From Trichococcus alkaliphilus (GTDB lineage: Bacteria > Bacillota > Bacilli > Lactobacillales > Aerococcaceae), in the NCBI RefSeq assembly GCF_003008695.1, contig NZ_PXZT01000020.1, forward strand, positions 1 to 38,358: 38,358 nucleotides of DNA, written 5' to 3'. Made by a program: the position numbers and the translations under genes. This document shows, one piece after another, positions 27,844-35,739 of this stretch; position 1 is the stretch's first letter, and each line of letters opens with the position of its first letter. The notes below the pieces were generated by a model. It saw only the letters and a program-made list of their open reading frames with translations. It did not search any database and had not been told where the DNA came from.

Positions 27844-28539
27844 CTAAAAATAAGAGTGGCTTACCGAATCGGCAGGCTCATGAACGAATTTTCCGGCTAC
27901 ATCATAAGAGCGTTCCTGCTCCATGATGCCCAACAGTGAGCGGTTCATTGCCCGTTTGGCTTTGCCTTCCAACGGCTGCAACTCACTTGTTTCCACGCCG
28001 TCTTCCTCCCGGACCTCATCGTCTTCAACAGGCGACTCAAGCTCGAAAATAAGCAAGTCCGAACTGTTCTTCTTCAATACTGCAGCAATCGCGCGATAAT
28101 CGATTTTCTTTTCTTTCAGGTTTTCCCAGCCCTTCAACGGTTCCGGTACTTCTGTCAGTTGGAAAGGCCTTCTGCTCTTGTACGAAGCGAAAGGGTGCAT
28201 GCCCAATTCCGTGCGGCGTTCCTTCTGCTTTTCGTCCTTCAGTCTTTTTTTCTCGACCGCAAAAACATCTTCAGCAGGCTTCGCAGCTTGATCCCTGAAG
28301 GATACGAATGCCTCCTTGTTGTGGCGGATGTACGGAACCGTGTCCATCGGGTGCAGCAAATCTTGCGAGATGTAGGAGGACGGTTGTGCAGAATCGCCTT
28401 TTTCTTCCAGGATACCATGCCCTTCGTCCTCTTTTTTCAGGTAATTCGGAAAATCATACTTATTTGTTGCAGGATGACTTCCTTCCACCCCTGAACGATG
28501 GTCATGCCGAAAAAAACTTGGTCCATCATAGCGACTCAT
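27844..28539 (-). CDS. Hydrophilic protein of unknown function, possibly related to the SftA N-terminal region
   Basis: A 231-residue, charged, low-complexity protein without membrane segments, signal peptide or enzyme motif. Visible features are MSRYDGPSFFRHDHR at the start, a basic stretch (EKKRLKDEKQKERR, about 95-108), RRPFQLTEVPEPLKG near 123-137 and an acidic segment (EDDEVREEDG). GAGAGGAG lies eight bases before the ATG, and promoter sequences precede it, so it looks real. Its slot between ytpR and murC is where B. subtilis has ytpS/sftA, a cytoplasmic FtsK-type DNA translocase. The segment around LTEVPEP recalls linker sequences of such proteins. No ATPase motor is present, so it may be a remnant or a stand-alone partner. 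Confidence 0.65.
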   Translation of the reverse strand: MSRYDGPSFFRHDHRSGVEGSHPATNKYDFPNYLKKEDEGHGILEEKGDSAQPSSYISQDLLHPMDTVPYIRHNKEAFVSFRDQAAKPAEDVFAVEKKRLKDEKQKERRTELGMHPFASYKSRRPFQLTEVPEPLKGWENLKEKKIDYRAIAAVLKKNSSDLLIFELESPVEDDEVREEDGVETSELQPLEGKAKRAMNRSLLGIMEQERSYDVAGKFVHEPADSVSHSYF

Positions 28540-28601
28540 CCAGTCAACTCCTCTCTTGTTTTGCTTCCGGGAAAAACTATGCCCGGTTTCAATGGAATTC
28601 C

Positions 28602-28629
28602 TTTATAATAGTACTTCTTTTTCAGTAAA
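28602..28629 (-). promoter_or_regulatory. Predicted promoter of the 231-codon gene
   Basis: Minus-strand -35 TTTACT (28624-28629), 16-base spacer and -10 TATAAA (28602-28607). A CCGGG/CCCGG hairpin follows at about 28568-28585 in the leader. Confidence 0.4.
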
Positions 28630-28641
28630 ATTTCTATAGTC

Positions 28642-29256
28642 TTATTTGGAAAACGCTGCGCCTATTGCATAGCTGTCATCCAACACAAGGATACCTTTTT
28701 TAGGGCTTGCGTTTTCCAGTTGCAATTCTTTGGCTGAACAGATCATGCCATGGCTGGCTACGCCGCGCAATTCACCCGGCCAGATGATCAAACCGCTGGG
28801 CATGACTGCGCCCGGCTTGGCTACGACGACGCGTTGCCCTTTTTTGATGTTAGCTGCACCACAGACGATCTGCAGTACTTCTCCGTTGTCCACTTCTGTT
28901 TGCGTAACGGACAGATGGTCGGAGTCTGCATGCGGCACGCACTCTTTGACGTAGCCCACAACAAATTTAGGCGAGCGATCGACAACGACAGCGTCATTGA
29001 AGCCAGCAGCTTGGATCAAAGCATTCACTTTTGCCACTTCTTCATCGGATAACAACACTTGTCCGTTTGCATCCAACGCAAGCGTATCTGAAATCGAAAA
29101 TAGATTATAGCCCATCGTTTCATTTGTACGGTTGTTGAAAATGCGCGTCACATTCCCTTTTGATTCGCAGGATTGTTCTTGGCGGACAGCGATATCCCCT
29201 TTCGTCAACATTAATGTATCCCCGACTGCTTCACGATTATAAAAACTTAACCACAT
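28642..29256 (-). CDS. ytpR: YtpR-type protein with tRNA-binding (EMAP/OB) domain
   Basis: A 204-residue protein whose C-terminal half is the tRNA-binding OB fold also found at the N-terminus of PheT. VVGYVKECVPHADSDHLSVTQ, QIVCGAANIKKGQRVVVA and the closing GMICSAKELQL are characteristic. An N-terminal DUF4479-like region precedes it. The cellular role is not established. AAAGGAG precedes the ATG. It lies in the ytoP-ytpP-ytpR order known from B. subtilis. Confidence 0.92.
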   Translation of the reverse strand: MWLSFYNREAVGDTLMLTKGDIAVRQEQSCESKGNVTRIFNNRTNETMGYNLFSISDTLALDANGQVLLSDEEVAKVNALIQAAGFNDAVVVDRSPKFVVGYVKECVPHADSDHLSVTQTEVDNGEVLQIVCGAANIKKGQRVVVAKPGAVMPSGLIIWPGELRGVASHGMICSAKELQLENASPKKGILVLDDSYAIGAAFSK

Positions 29257-29309
29257 TTTGTATTTGCTCCTTTATGCTTCTTCATTTATTTTTCCCAAAC
29301 GAAATAGTA

Positions 29310-29621
29310 TCACAATTGTTCCAAAAAGGCTTCAATCTCTTTTTGCGTCTTCCGGTTGCGTGAGACGAAACGACCCAATAGTTCGCCCTCAGCATAGACG
29401 ACGAAGCTCGGGATTCCGGAAATCTGTAACGCTTCACCTAGAGTACCGAAATCATCGCGGTCTATTTCGACGAAACGAAAATCCGCGAATTTATTTTCCA
29501 CCTCAGGCATGAACGGTCGGATGTAATGGCAATCCGGACACCAGCTGGTCATGAAGACGAATACCGTTTTCCCCGAATCGCGCAGTTCTTTGAATTGATC
29601 CAAATCTTTCAATTTATCCAT
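29310..29621 (-). CDS. ytpP: Thioredoxin-like protein YtpP
   Basis: A 103-residue thioredoxin-fold protein with active site WCPDC (TSWCPDCHYIRPF, near residues 31-43) and the cis-proline segment SGIPSFVVYAEGE. The CPDC motif differs from the CGPC of classical thioredoxin. It is cytoplasmic and has no signal peptide. AGGGGGAG lies before the ATG, and it starts 14 bases after the ytoP stop. Confidence 0.94.
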   Translation of the reverse strand: MDKLKDLDQFKELRDSGKTVFVFMTSWCPDCHYIRPFMPEVENKFADFRFVEIDRDDFGTLGEALQISGIPSFVVYAEGELLGRFVSRNRKTQKEIEAFLEQL

Positions 29622-29635
29622 AATCTGACTCCCCC

Positions 29636-30712
29636 TTAATTCGTGGACATGATGGTTTCATAAGTGCTCTTGTCCAATGCTTTGATGACTTGTGCGACCA
29701 TTTCCTTGGCCGCCGCGTAATCGTCGATGTGGAACATTGTCTGATGCGTGTGGATGTAGCGGGCGCAGACGCCGATGACCGCACTCGGCACCCCATCATT
29801 CATGACATGGGCGGCTCCCGCATCCGTTCCGCCTTTTGAAACGAAATATTGATAAGGGATATCATGCGTTTCCGCCGTATCCAGCAGAAATTCGCGCATC
29901 CCTTTCAAGGTGATCATGCCGGGATCCTGGATCCGCAAAAGGAAACCTTCCCCCAGATGACCGAACGTATCCTTGGTCGTCGTCAGATCGTCCGCAGCCG
30001 AGCAATCTACCGCGAAGAACAGATCAGGCTTGAACTTATGTACGGCCCCTTTTGTCCCCCGGAGCCCTACTTCTTCCTGGACGTTGGCCCCGGCAATCAG
30101 CGTGTTCGGCAACTTTTCATTTTTCAATGCTTCCAGCGTTTCCAGAACGACCGTGTTCCCGTAGCGGTTGTCCCATGCTTTTGAAATGATTTTCTTTTTG
30201 TTTGCTGTCCAGATCGTTTCGACTTGGGGAACGATCGTATCTCCGGGACGCACTCCGAATGCCAGCGCTTCTTCTTTCGTATCGAAACCGGCGTCAAACA
30301 GGATGTCCGTCACTTTGACTTTTTTTTCTTCACCAGCCTCCCGCAGCAAATGCGGCGGAACAGAAGATGAGATCACAGGAATATCGCCTTTGGATGTCTG
30401 CAGCGTATAACGCTGTGCTGAAACGACATAGGCATTCCAGCCTCCGAGCGGCACGACCCGGAACAGCCCGCGATCCGTGATGCCTGCCACCATAAAGCCA
30501 ACTTCATCCATGTGCGCCGCCACCATGATGCGCGGTGCCGTTTTATCTTCATGCTCCCTGATTCCGAAAATACCGCCCAAGCCATCCGTTTCGATGCGAT
30601 CCACCAGTGGCGCCATTCTTTCGCGCATATAGTTACGGATATTGCGTTCGTTACCGCTTGTCCCCTGCAATTCCGTCAATTCTTTGATCATAGCAAATGT
30701 TTTATCTTCCAT
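29636..30712 (-). CDS. ytoP: M42 family aminopeptidase (YtoP-like)
   Basis: Second M42 peptidase of the window (358 residues), probably a metal-dependent aminopeptidase for peptides. Metal-site segments are [42 protein letters not shown] and HTHQTMFH. The ytoP-ytpP-ytpR order supports the orthologue name. A strong promoter lies upstream at 30788-30816. No good ribosome binding site precedes the ATG at 30712 or the ATG at 30691, so the exact start is uncertain. Confidence 0.92.
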   Translation of the reverse strand: MEDKTFAMIKELTELQGTSGNERNIRNYMRERMAPLVDRIETDGLGGIFGIREHEDKTAPRIMVAAHMDEVGFMVAGITDRGLFRVVPLGGWNAYVVSAQRYTLQTSKGDIPVISSSVPPHLLREAGEEKKVKVTDILFDAGFDTKEEALAFGVRPGDTIVPQVETIWTANKKKIISKAWDNRYGNTVVLETLEALKNEKLPNTLIAGANVQEEVGLRGTKGAVHKFKPDLFFAVDCSAADDLTTTKDTFGHLGEGFLLRIQDPGMITLKGMREFLLDTAETHDIPYQYFVSKGGTDAGAAHVMNDGVPSAVIGVCARYIHTHQTMFHIDDYAAAKEMVAQVIKALDKSTYETIMSTN

Positions 30713-30787
30713 ATTTGAATGGAGCAGGACACAACTTTATCCTTATGCCGCTCCCGGTCCCCCTTCATTGTCTGACTATCCTTTCCA

Positions 30788-30816
30788 TTATAGCGCAGCA
30801 TCCTTGTCATAGCAAC
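30788..30816 (-). promoter_or_regulatory. Promoter of the ytoP operon
   Basis: Minus-strand -35 TTGCTA (30811-30816), 17-base spacer and perfect -10 TATAAT (30788-30793). Confidence 0.8.
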
Positions 30817-30915
30817 GATTCCATTCGATCCAAAGCATTGTCCGGCACAGGAAACGTTTCCTTCACGAAGCCTTATGCAATCGACGTTTCCCTATTATTT
30901 TTTTCGTTTTATTGC

Positions 30916-30921
30916 TATACT
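30916..30921 (+). promoter_or_regulatory. Extended -10 of the PepSY-like gene
   Basis: TGCTATACT on the plus strand about 43 bases before the ATG. The -35 is not clear. Confidence 0.5.
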
Positions 30922-30963
30922 TGAGGAAGAAAAAAGAAAGCGCATCAATTTGAGGAGGAACAC

Positions 30964-31317
30964 ATGATGAACTTTTTGGGAAAATGCATGTGCAAAAAAC
31001 ACAAAGAAGAAGTTTTGGGCGGTATTTTATTCGGAGCCGGACTCGTACTTGGCTCAGTCGTGACGGCCCTTTGCTATGAACAGAAACGGACCGTAAACGG
31101 CGACAAAATCCTGGAAAACGTAAAAAAGATGTTCTTGGCTGAAGCACCGATTGAAGGATCCTGGATCGAATTGCATCCTGTCCCGCTCAGTCGTTATTCT
31201 TCAAAAACGGATGTGTATTACGGCGGAATTTCCCGTAAAGAAGAAGGCGTGTTGGTGCAATATGAATTCATCGCCGACGCTTATACTGGAACCATCTTGG
31301 ATCTTTATAAGCTTTAA
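30964..31317 (+). CDS. Small membrane-anchored PepSY-like protein
   Basis: A 117-residue protein with one membrane segment near residues 18-38 (VLGGILFGAGLVLGSVVTAL) after a short Cys/Lys-rich start. A soluble domain follows, ending VQYEFIADAYTGTILDLYKL, which resembles the closing strand pattern of PepSY domains. The domain is probably outside the cell, where PepSY proteins often restrain proteases. AGGAGG lies five bases before the first of two adjacent ATG codons. It is monocistronic, with a promoter and a shared terminator. The function is not known, and the family call is tentative. Confidence 0.75.
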   Translation: MMNFLGKCMCKKHKEEVLGGILFGAGLVLGSVVTALCYEQKRTVNGDKILENVKKMFLAEAPIEGSWIELHPVPLSRYSSKTDVYYGGISRKEEGVLVQYEFIADAYTGTILDLYKL

Positions 31318-31326
31318 AAATCAGAA

Positions 31327-31372
31327 AAAGGAAGGATCAAAGCAAACGCAGCTTTGGTCCTTCCTTTTGTTT
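31327..31372. terminator. Bidirectional terminator between the PepSY-like gene and trmB
   Basis: AAGGAAGGATCAAAGC pairs with GCTTTGGTCCTTCCTT around a seven-base loop. It is followed by TTGTTTT on the plus strand and by TTTTC on the minus strand. The genes are convergent. Confidence 0.88.
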
Positions 31373-31377
31373 TGGTC

Positions 31378-32043
31378 CTATTTTTCTGAATCAGCCGTTG
31401 CTTTTTTCGGGAACGCTGCTTCGACGCGGTAGATGCGGTCTCCTCTTGAAGAGAACTTCGCTTCGTACTCCGTCATGATGTTTCCTTCATAATCGCTCTT
31501 GTGCAGATCCAGCCACACTTGCTTCAAAGTCATTCCGTATTGCGAGAAGCTCGCCAACGAATATTCGAACAGGCCTTGGTTGTCCGTCTTGAAATGGATT
31601 TCCCCGCCTGAGACCAGGATTTGTTCATAGTTGCGCAGGAAATTTTTGTAAGTCAAGCGGCGTTTGTCGTGTTTGGATTTTGGCCATGGATCGGAAAAGT
31701 TCAGATAAACGCGAGCCACTTCGCCTTCTGCAAAGAAATCCGCAACATTCTCTCCGTCCGTATTCAGCAACTGGACATTTTTCAGCCCTGATTCGATCAT
31801 CTTATCAAGCGTCATGACCGCCACGCTCGTCTGGCGTTCGATTCCGATATAATTCACTTCCGGATGCATGCGAGCCATTTCAACGATGAACTGACCCTTT
31901 CCGGAGCCGATTTCCACGTGGATCGGTTGCTCGTTGCCGAAGCGTTCCTGCCATTTCCCTTTCCAATCCGCTGGTTCCATCACTACATATTGGGTACTTT
32001 CAGCCAATTTTTCGGCAGCCCATGGTTTATTTCTTACGCGCAT
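31378..32043 (-). CDS. trmB: tRNA (guanine-N7-)-methyltransferase
   Basis: SAM-dependent enzyme that methylates G46 of tRNA. The 221-residue protein has the SAM-binding IEIGSGKG-type loop ([16 protein letters not shown]), the YIGIERQ strand and the signature [17 protein letters not shown]. It follows ccrZ by 72 bases, the same pair as ytmP-trmB in B. subtilis and ccrZ-trmB in pneumococci. Confidence 0.97.
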   Translation of the reverse strand: MRVRNKPWAAEKLAESTQYVVMEPADWKGKWQERFGNEQPIHVEIGSGKGQFIVEMARMHPEVNYIGIERQTSVAVMTLDKMIESGLKNVQLLNTDGENVADFFAEGEVARVYLNFSDPWPKSKHDKRRLTYKNFLRNYEQILVSGGEIHFKTDNQGLFEYSLASFSQYGMTLKQVWLDLHKSDYEGNIMTEYEAKFSSRGDRIYRVEAAFPKKATADSEK

Positions 32044-32115
32044 AATTCTCCTCTTTCTTAACTGTTTTTTTTCGAAAAAAGAAATCCTTTCCGTTCGTAT
32101 AAGACGAAGAGGATT

Positions 32116-32913
32116 TCATAAATAACTGTTTAGGCGATTCTGATAAAGCTGTTTGAGCAACAGAATCAGTTGATTCATTTCCACATTGCGTTCCTGCGAA
32201 TGGCTTTTTTTGATCATGCAGAGGCACACCATCATGCTGTACCACTCCAACCGGCGTTCCATATTGTCATTCATCTGCAAGCCATACTGCTCCAACCATA
32301 CTCCCCATTCTTCATGGGGAACGTATTGTACCAGCAAGGTGCTGATGTCCGAGAACGGATCGGCAATTTTGACCATTTCCCAATCCACCAGATACAACCG
32401 GTCTTCCTCATCCAACAGGAAATTTTTCCGATTCACGTCTCCGTGGCAGACCGTCTTTTGCGAATCGTCGATGCTGGCGATGCTGTTCTTCACATATTCA
32501 GTCACCTGTTGAAGGACCGAATTGGATTTCAAGTCATCCGGCAGATCCGCAACGTACAGGTTGTAGAAATTGATTGGGTTGAAGATTTCACCCTTTACCT
32601 TCTGAAGCATCTTCAGAAGATTTTCGGAATGATGGATGCGATGCAGGATGTCCCGCACGGTCTTACCCTTCATCTCATCCGGATTCAATTCCCTGCCGTT
32701 GAGCCATTCCTGAGCTGTCAGGACATCCCCATTGCCGACCCGTTTGGTCCAGATCAATCGCGGTGTAATCCCCTCAACGGAAAGCGCAGCTAAGAAAGGC
32801 GAAGAGTTTCTTTTTAAAAAGACTCTTTCCTCGGCTCTGGTGCCCATATAAGCTTGTCCTGTGTCTCCTCCGATGGGATGTAGCCGCCACCCTGAGTCCA
32901 TTTTATAATCCAT
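32116..32913 (-). CDS. ccrZ: CcrZ/YtmP-like kinase-fold protein
   Basis: Aminoglycoside phosphotransferase/choline kinase-fold protein. Orthologues (CcrZ, formerly YtmP) couple DNA replication initiation to cell division in pneumococci and related species and have been linked to ribose phosphorylation. Catalytic residues are visible as HGD at 157-159 with Asn164 and the metal-binding DWE at 177-179 (LVDWEMVKIADPFSD). I choose the ATG at 32913 (265 residues), nine bases after AAGGA. The ATG at 32922 directly abuts that site. The adjacent trmB supports orthology. A long, structured leader precedes the gene. Confidence 0.9.
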   Translation of the reverse strand: MDYKMDSGWRLHPIGGDTGQAYMGTRAEERVFLKRNSSPFLAALSVEGITPRLIWTKRVGNGDVLTAQEWLNGRELNPDEMKGKTVRDILHRIHHSENLLKMLQKVKGEIFNPINFYNLYVADLPDDLKSNSVLQQVTEYVKNSIASIDDSQKTVCHGDVNRKNFLLDEEDRLYLVDWEMVKIADPFSDISTLLVQYVPHEEWGVWLEQYGLQMNDNMERRLEWYSMMVCLCMIKKSHSQERNVEMNQLILLLKQLYQNRLNSYL

Positions 32914-32954
32914 CGAGCTCATTCCTTACTCTGTCATTAATTTTTCTATGCCGA

Positions 32955-32987
32955 TGAAAAGAAGGAGCCGGGACGAAAGCCCCAGCT
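32955..32987 (-). terminator. Terminator-like hairpin in the ccrZ leader
   Basis: AGCTGGG pairs with CCCGGCT on the minus strand (one mismatch), followed by CC and TTCTTTTC. It ends about 42 bases before the ccrZ start, so it would limit read-through into ccrZ. Confidence 0.6.
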
Positions 32988-33080
32988 ATCTCGGTCTGCT
33001 CTTCTGTTCATACGCTACGTGTTCATTAGGCGACTCAGCTCGTTTTGCTCTGAAAGCGCAACGGCCATCACTCGCATACA
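32955..33080 (-). ncRNA. Structured leader or small RNA upstream of ccrZ
   Basis: Downstream of a strong minus-strand promoter, about 120 bases without a reading frame carry several complementary segments (CAGAGC with GCTGAG-like stretches, ACACGT with ACGTGT-like pairing). They end in the hairpin AGCTGGG-GCTTTCGT-CCCGGCT (one A-C mismatch) followed by CCTTCTTTT. This promoter-plus-terminator arrangement suits a small RNA or attenuated leader. I do not recognise a known family. Confidence 0.5.
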
Positions 33081-33086
33081 ATTATC

Positions 33087-33115
33087 ATTTTAGATTTCTT
33101 TACATATTCAGTCAA
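33087..33115 (-). promoter_or_regulatory. Promoter upstream of ccrZ leader
   Basis: Minus-strand -35 TTGACT (33110-33115), 17-base spacer and -10 TAAAAT (33087-33092), 46 bases past the ecsB stop. Confidence 0.75.
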
Positions 33116-33161
33116 GAATATTCCATGTGCTTTCGGAACTGAAACGATTTTAACCCGTGCA

Positions 33162-34394
33162 TCAGTAATTTGCCGCTTCTCTTTTTTCCGTACGCCCGCC
33201 CATGTAAAACCGGATGAACAACCAGATGAACCCGGCGTTTAAGGCTATTGAAGCCATTCCCGTCTGCCAACTGTTGTTGATGAAGATGATTCCCGCAAAA
33301 AGGAATCCTTCCACTCCCAAAAGGTAGCCGAGCAAACGCTTGAAGCCAACAAATTTATCTTCGCGCTGCGTCGGATAAAGCCGGTACAGCATGTTCTCAT
33401 TGAAATGGAAATACAGCGGCAACAGCTGGAATCCTGTCAAATAAAGGAACAACAGACTGAGGCCTAAAGAAAATCCGGCTGACGGCGTGAACAGAAGCAA
33501 CAGCATTCCGATGGCCGACAGGCGGAAAAACAAGCCGCTGTAATCCGTCCCGCGCACAAATGCCCGCGCGTATAAATACTGATAGGAATTGCCTTTGCCT
33601 TCAACGCGGCGCAACAAGCCGTCGAGATACTTTCTTCTTTTTGCTTTGCTCTTCACTTGCGGAACATCCGTAAACAGATTAATGACCCGGTTTATGCGAG
33701 CCTTTCGTTGTTCCTCCGAGGCGATCATCTGCTCCCATTGATAGAGCGGATAGCGCGCCTCATACGCCACTTGTACTTTTTTACGCAGAAACATAGTATA
33801 CAGAATTACAAGTACCGGCGCAACCCATGGATGAAAAAATATCGCGACGCTGAAAGATAAAATCGCCGCGCAAGCCAAGTAGAGATCGTTTTTTTTGCGA
33901 ACTATCCTATCGCCTATCTTCAGGCCAAGTTCCTGCAGATCCAAATGGATGATTTTCAACAGAATCAAGGTTGCATAAATCGGCAGCAAATCACTTGCCC
34001 CGATCGTTCTTCCGGCAAAAAGCATCGGCATTGCTGCAGCTGCCAAAAAGAACAACAGAATCGCCGGAAGGATCAGGCTGTATTTTTTCACTTTGCTGAA
34101 ATAGCTCCCCCATTCCTTTTCCTTAGCCAAAAGGAACACTTGGTCGGCCGGCTCCAAAAAGGTCGCCAGCTTACCGATAAAAATGCTGCCTGAAAAAATA
34201 GCCACTATCAGAAGCTTTCCCCATAGGAAGTCCGGCGTCACAGTTTTCACGAATTCGGAATATTGGTAAGCCAAAGCTCCCAACAGAAAGAGGAGCACGA
34301 GGACGAAATGATCATTGAAGATATATTTGCTGTAGCGGCTGAATTTTTTCAGGTGCAGTTGCTGCCTTCTTTTCCAGATACTGTCCAGGTTCAT
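33162..34394 (-). CDS. ecsB: ABC transporter permease EcsB
   Basis: Membrane subunit of the EcsAB transporter, which in B. subtilis and Staphylococcus affects protein secretion and regulated intramembrane proteolysis (RasP peptide removal). The 410-residue protein has about eight to ten hydrophobic segments, for example FVLVLLFLLGALAYQ, LILPAILLFFLAAAAMPMLF and LGYLLGVEGFLFAGIIF. Its start overlaps the ecsA end by four bases. Transported molecules are not certain. Confidence 0.93.
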   Translation of the reverse strand: MNLDSIWKRRQQLHLKKFSRYSKYIFNDHFVLVLLFLLGALAYQYSEFVKTVTPDFLWGKLLIVAIFSGSIFIGKLATFLEPADQVFLLAKEKEWGSYFSKVKKYSLILPAILLFFLAAAAMPMLFAGRTIGASDLLPIYATLILLKIIHLDLQELGLKIGDRIVRKKNDLYLACAAILSFSVAIFFHPWVAPVLVILYTMFLRKKVQVAYEARYPLYQWEQMIASEEQRKARINRVINLFTDVPQVKSKAKRRKYLDGLLRRVEGKGNSYQYLYARAFVRGTDYSGLFFRLSAIGMLLLLFTPSAGFSLGLSLLFLYLTGFQLLPLYFHFNENMLYRLYPTQREDKFVGFKRLLGYLLGVEGFLFAGIIFINNSWQTGMASIALNAGFIWLFIRFYMGGRTEKREAANY

Positions 34395-35128
34395 GGTTGC
34401 GCCACTTCTTTCGTCAAGCTGATGTAAAGCTCATCAAGACTCGCTCCCGGCATACCCATTTCAGCCTGCAGGTCTGCCATCGTGCCTGTCACTTTGACCT
34501 CACCGTGGTGAAGCAGGACGAAATTATCACATTCTTTTTCGGCAGAAGCCAGCACATGCGTGGACATCAAAATAGCTGCACCTTGCGCTTTTTTCTCCCT
34601 GACCATCTCCAGGAACGAGTGGATGCCAAGCGGATCCAGACCCAGGAATGGTTCATCGATGACATATACAGGCACATCCAACATGAATGCGCAGACGATC
34701 ATCACTTTTTGTTTCATGCCTTTTGAAAAATAAGCCGGAAACCAGTCCAGCTTGTCCTCCAGTCGGAAATCGCGAATGTAGCGCATCGCCTTTTCCATGG
34801 CGACCGCTTCCGTGATTCCGTAGGCCATCGCCGTGATTTCCAAGTGTTCCCTTAAAGTGAGTTCTTCATAGAGCACCGGCGTCTCAGGAATAAAAGCGAA
34901 GGACTGGCGATAACGCTCCGTATCTTCGCGCAACGTCCGGCCATCGATCGCGATTTTCCCGCTGAAAGGCATCATGAGACCGATGATGTGTTTGATGGTC
35001 GTGCTCTTACCTGCTCCGTTCAATCCGATCAATCCAGTCAACTCACCAGCTTTGACCTCAAAATTTATATTTTTTATGACAGGCAATTGCGTATAGCCGC
35101 CCGTGACATTCTCCAATAATAGTGACAT
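34391..35128 (-). CDS. ecsA: ABC transporter ATP-binding protein EcsA
   Basis: ATPase subunit partnered with EcsB. It has Walker A GLNGAGKST at residues 35-43, a signature-loop variant SKGMKQ at 135-140, Walker B VYVIDEP with Asp158-Glu159, and an H-loop histidine in MSTHVL. 245 residues is normal. It is transcribed divergently from hit, the same arrangement as ecsA-hit in B. subtilis. It is driven by an extended -10 promoter at 35163-35191. Confidence 0.96.
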   Translation of the reverse strand: MSLLLENVTGGYTQLPVIKNINFEVKAGELTGLIGLNGAGKSTTIKHIIGLMMPFSGKIAIDGRTLREDTERYRQSFAFIPETPVLYEELTLREHLEITAMAYGITEAVAMEKAMRYIRDFRLEDKLDWFPAYFSKGMKQKVMIVCAFMLDVPVYVIDEPFLGLDPLGIHSFLEMVREKKAQGAAILMSTHVLASAEKECDNFVLLHHGEVKVTGTMADLQAEMGMPGASLDELYISLTKEVAQP

Positions 35129-35162
35129 TTAACCGTCCCTTTCGCATGCGTTTGTGCCTTAT

Positions 35163-35191
35163 ATTATAGCACAGCCTTGCCTCATCCCAAA
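35163..35191 (-). promoter_or_regulatory. ecsAB promoter
   Basis: Minus-strand -35 TTTGGG (35186-35191), 17-base spacer and -10 TATAAT (35163-35168) with an extended TGC. Confidence 0.65.
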
Positions 35192-35261
35192 TATCTTGCT
35201 GACCGAAGCTCCATTTTAACCTCAGGATATCAAATAAACCTCAAATATGATAAAGTTATGC

Positions 35262-35267
35262 TATAGA
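35262..35267 (+). promoter_or_regulatory. Possible -10 of hit
   Basis: TGCTATAGA on the plus strand, 35 bases before the hit ATG. A short tandem repeat (AACCTCAGGATAT, then AACCTCAAATAT) lies just upstream at 35218-35248. Confidence 0.4.
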
Positions 35268-35302
35268 ATAAAGTAGATTATGGACAGAAAGAGGACAGGC
35301 AT

Positions 35303-35737
35303 ATGACAGATTGTATTTTTTGCAAAATCGCGAACCACGAAATCCCGAGCAGCATTGTCTATGAAGATGATGTCGTCATTGCGTTCCTGGATTTATCCCA
35401 AGTGACAAAAGGTCATACGCTGCTGGTACCCAAGAAGCATGTCGCTGATATTTTTGAATACGATGAAGAATTGGCGAAGGAAGTCTTTTCGCGCGTCCCT
35501 AAAATCGCGCGCGCAATCGAACGTTCCAGCGATGACATTCTGGGACTGAATATTCTGAACAATAACCGTTCAATAGCTTACCAGTCGGTTTTCCATTCGC
35601 ATATCCACTTCTTGCCGCGTTACGAAGATTCGGATTCGGACGGTTTCGGTTTGAAATGGAAGACGCACGAAGGAAAATATTCGCAGGCAGAATTGGCAAA
35701 AGTAGTTGCATCCATCAAAGAGAGTCTGGAGGAATAA
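35303..35737 (+). CDS. hit: HIT family nucleotide hydrolase
   Basis: Histidine-triad protein that hydrolyses or transfers nucleotidyl groups from AMP-lysine or dinucleotide-type substrates. The triad HSHIHFLPR starts at His98, with His100 the expected nucleophile. The first spacer position, usually hydrophobic, is Ser. The N-terminus CIFCKIANHEIPSSIVYEDD is typical. 144 residues. AGAGGA precedes the ATG. It is divergent from ecsAB and followed at once by the YtxH-like gene. Confidence 0.95.
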   Translation: MTDCIFCKIANHEIPSSIVYEDDVVIAFLDLSQVTKGHTLLVPKKHVADIFEYDEELAKEVFSRVPKIARAIERSSDDILGLNILNNNRSIAYQSVFHSHIHFLPRYEDSDSDGFGLKWKTHEGKYSQAELAKVVASIKESLEE

Positions 35738-35739
35738 AT

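Noticed and set aside
9726-30712. Recent duplication of the two M42 peptidase genes
   Set aside because: The two proteins share family motifs only and each sits in its own conserved neighbourhood (ysdC and ytoP positions), so they are ancient paralogues.
32948-33142. 64-codon plus-strand frame between ccrZ and ecsB
   Set aside because: It runs through the ccrZ promoter and hairpin and lacks a ribosome binding site; the region is better explained as a leader or small RNA.
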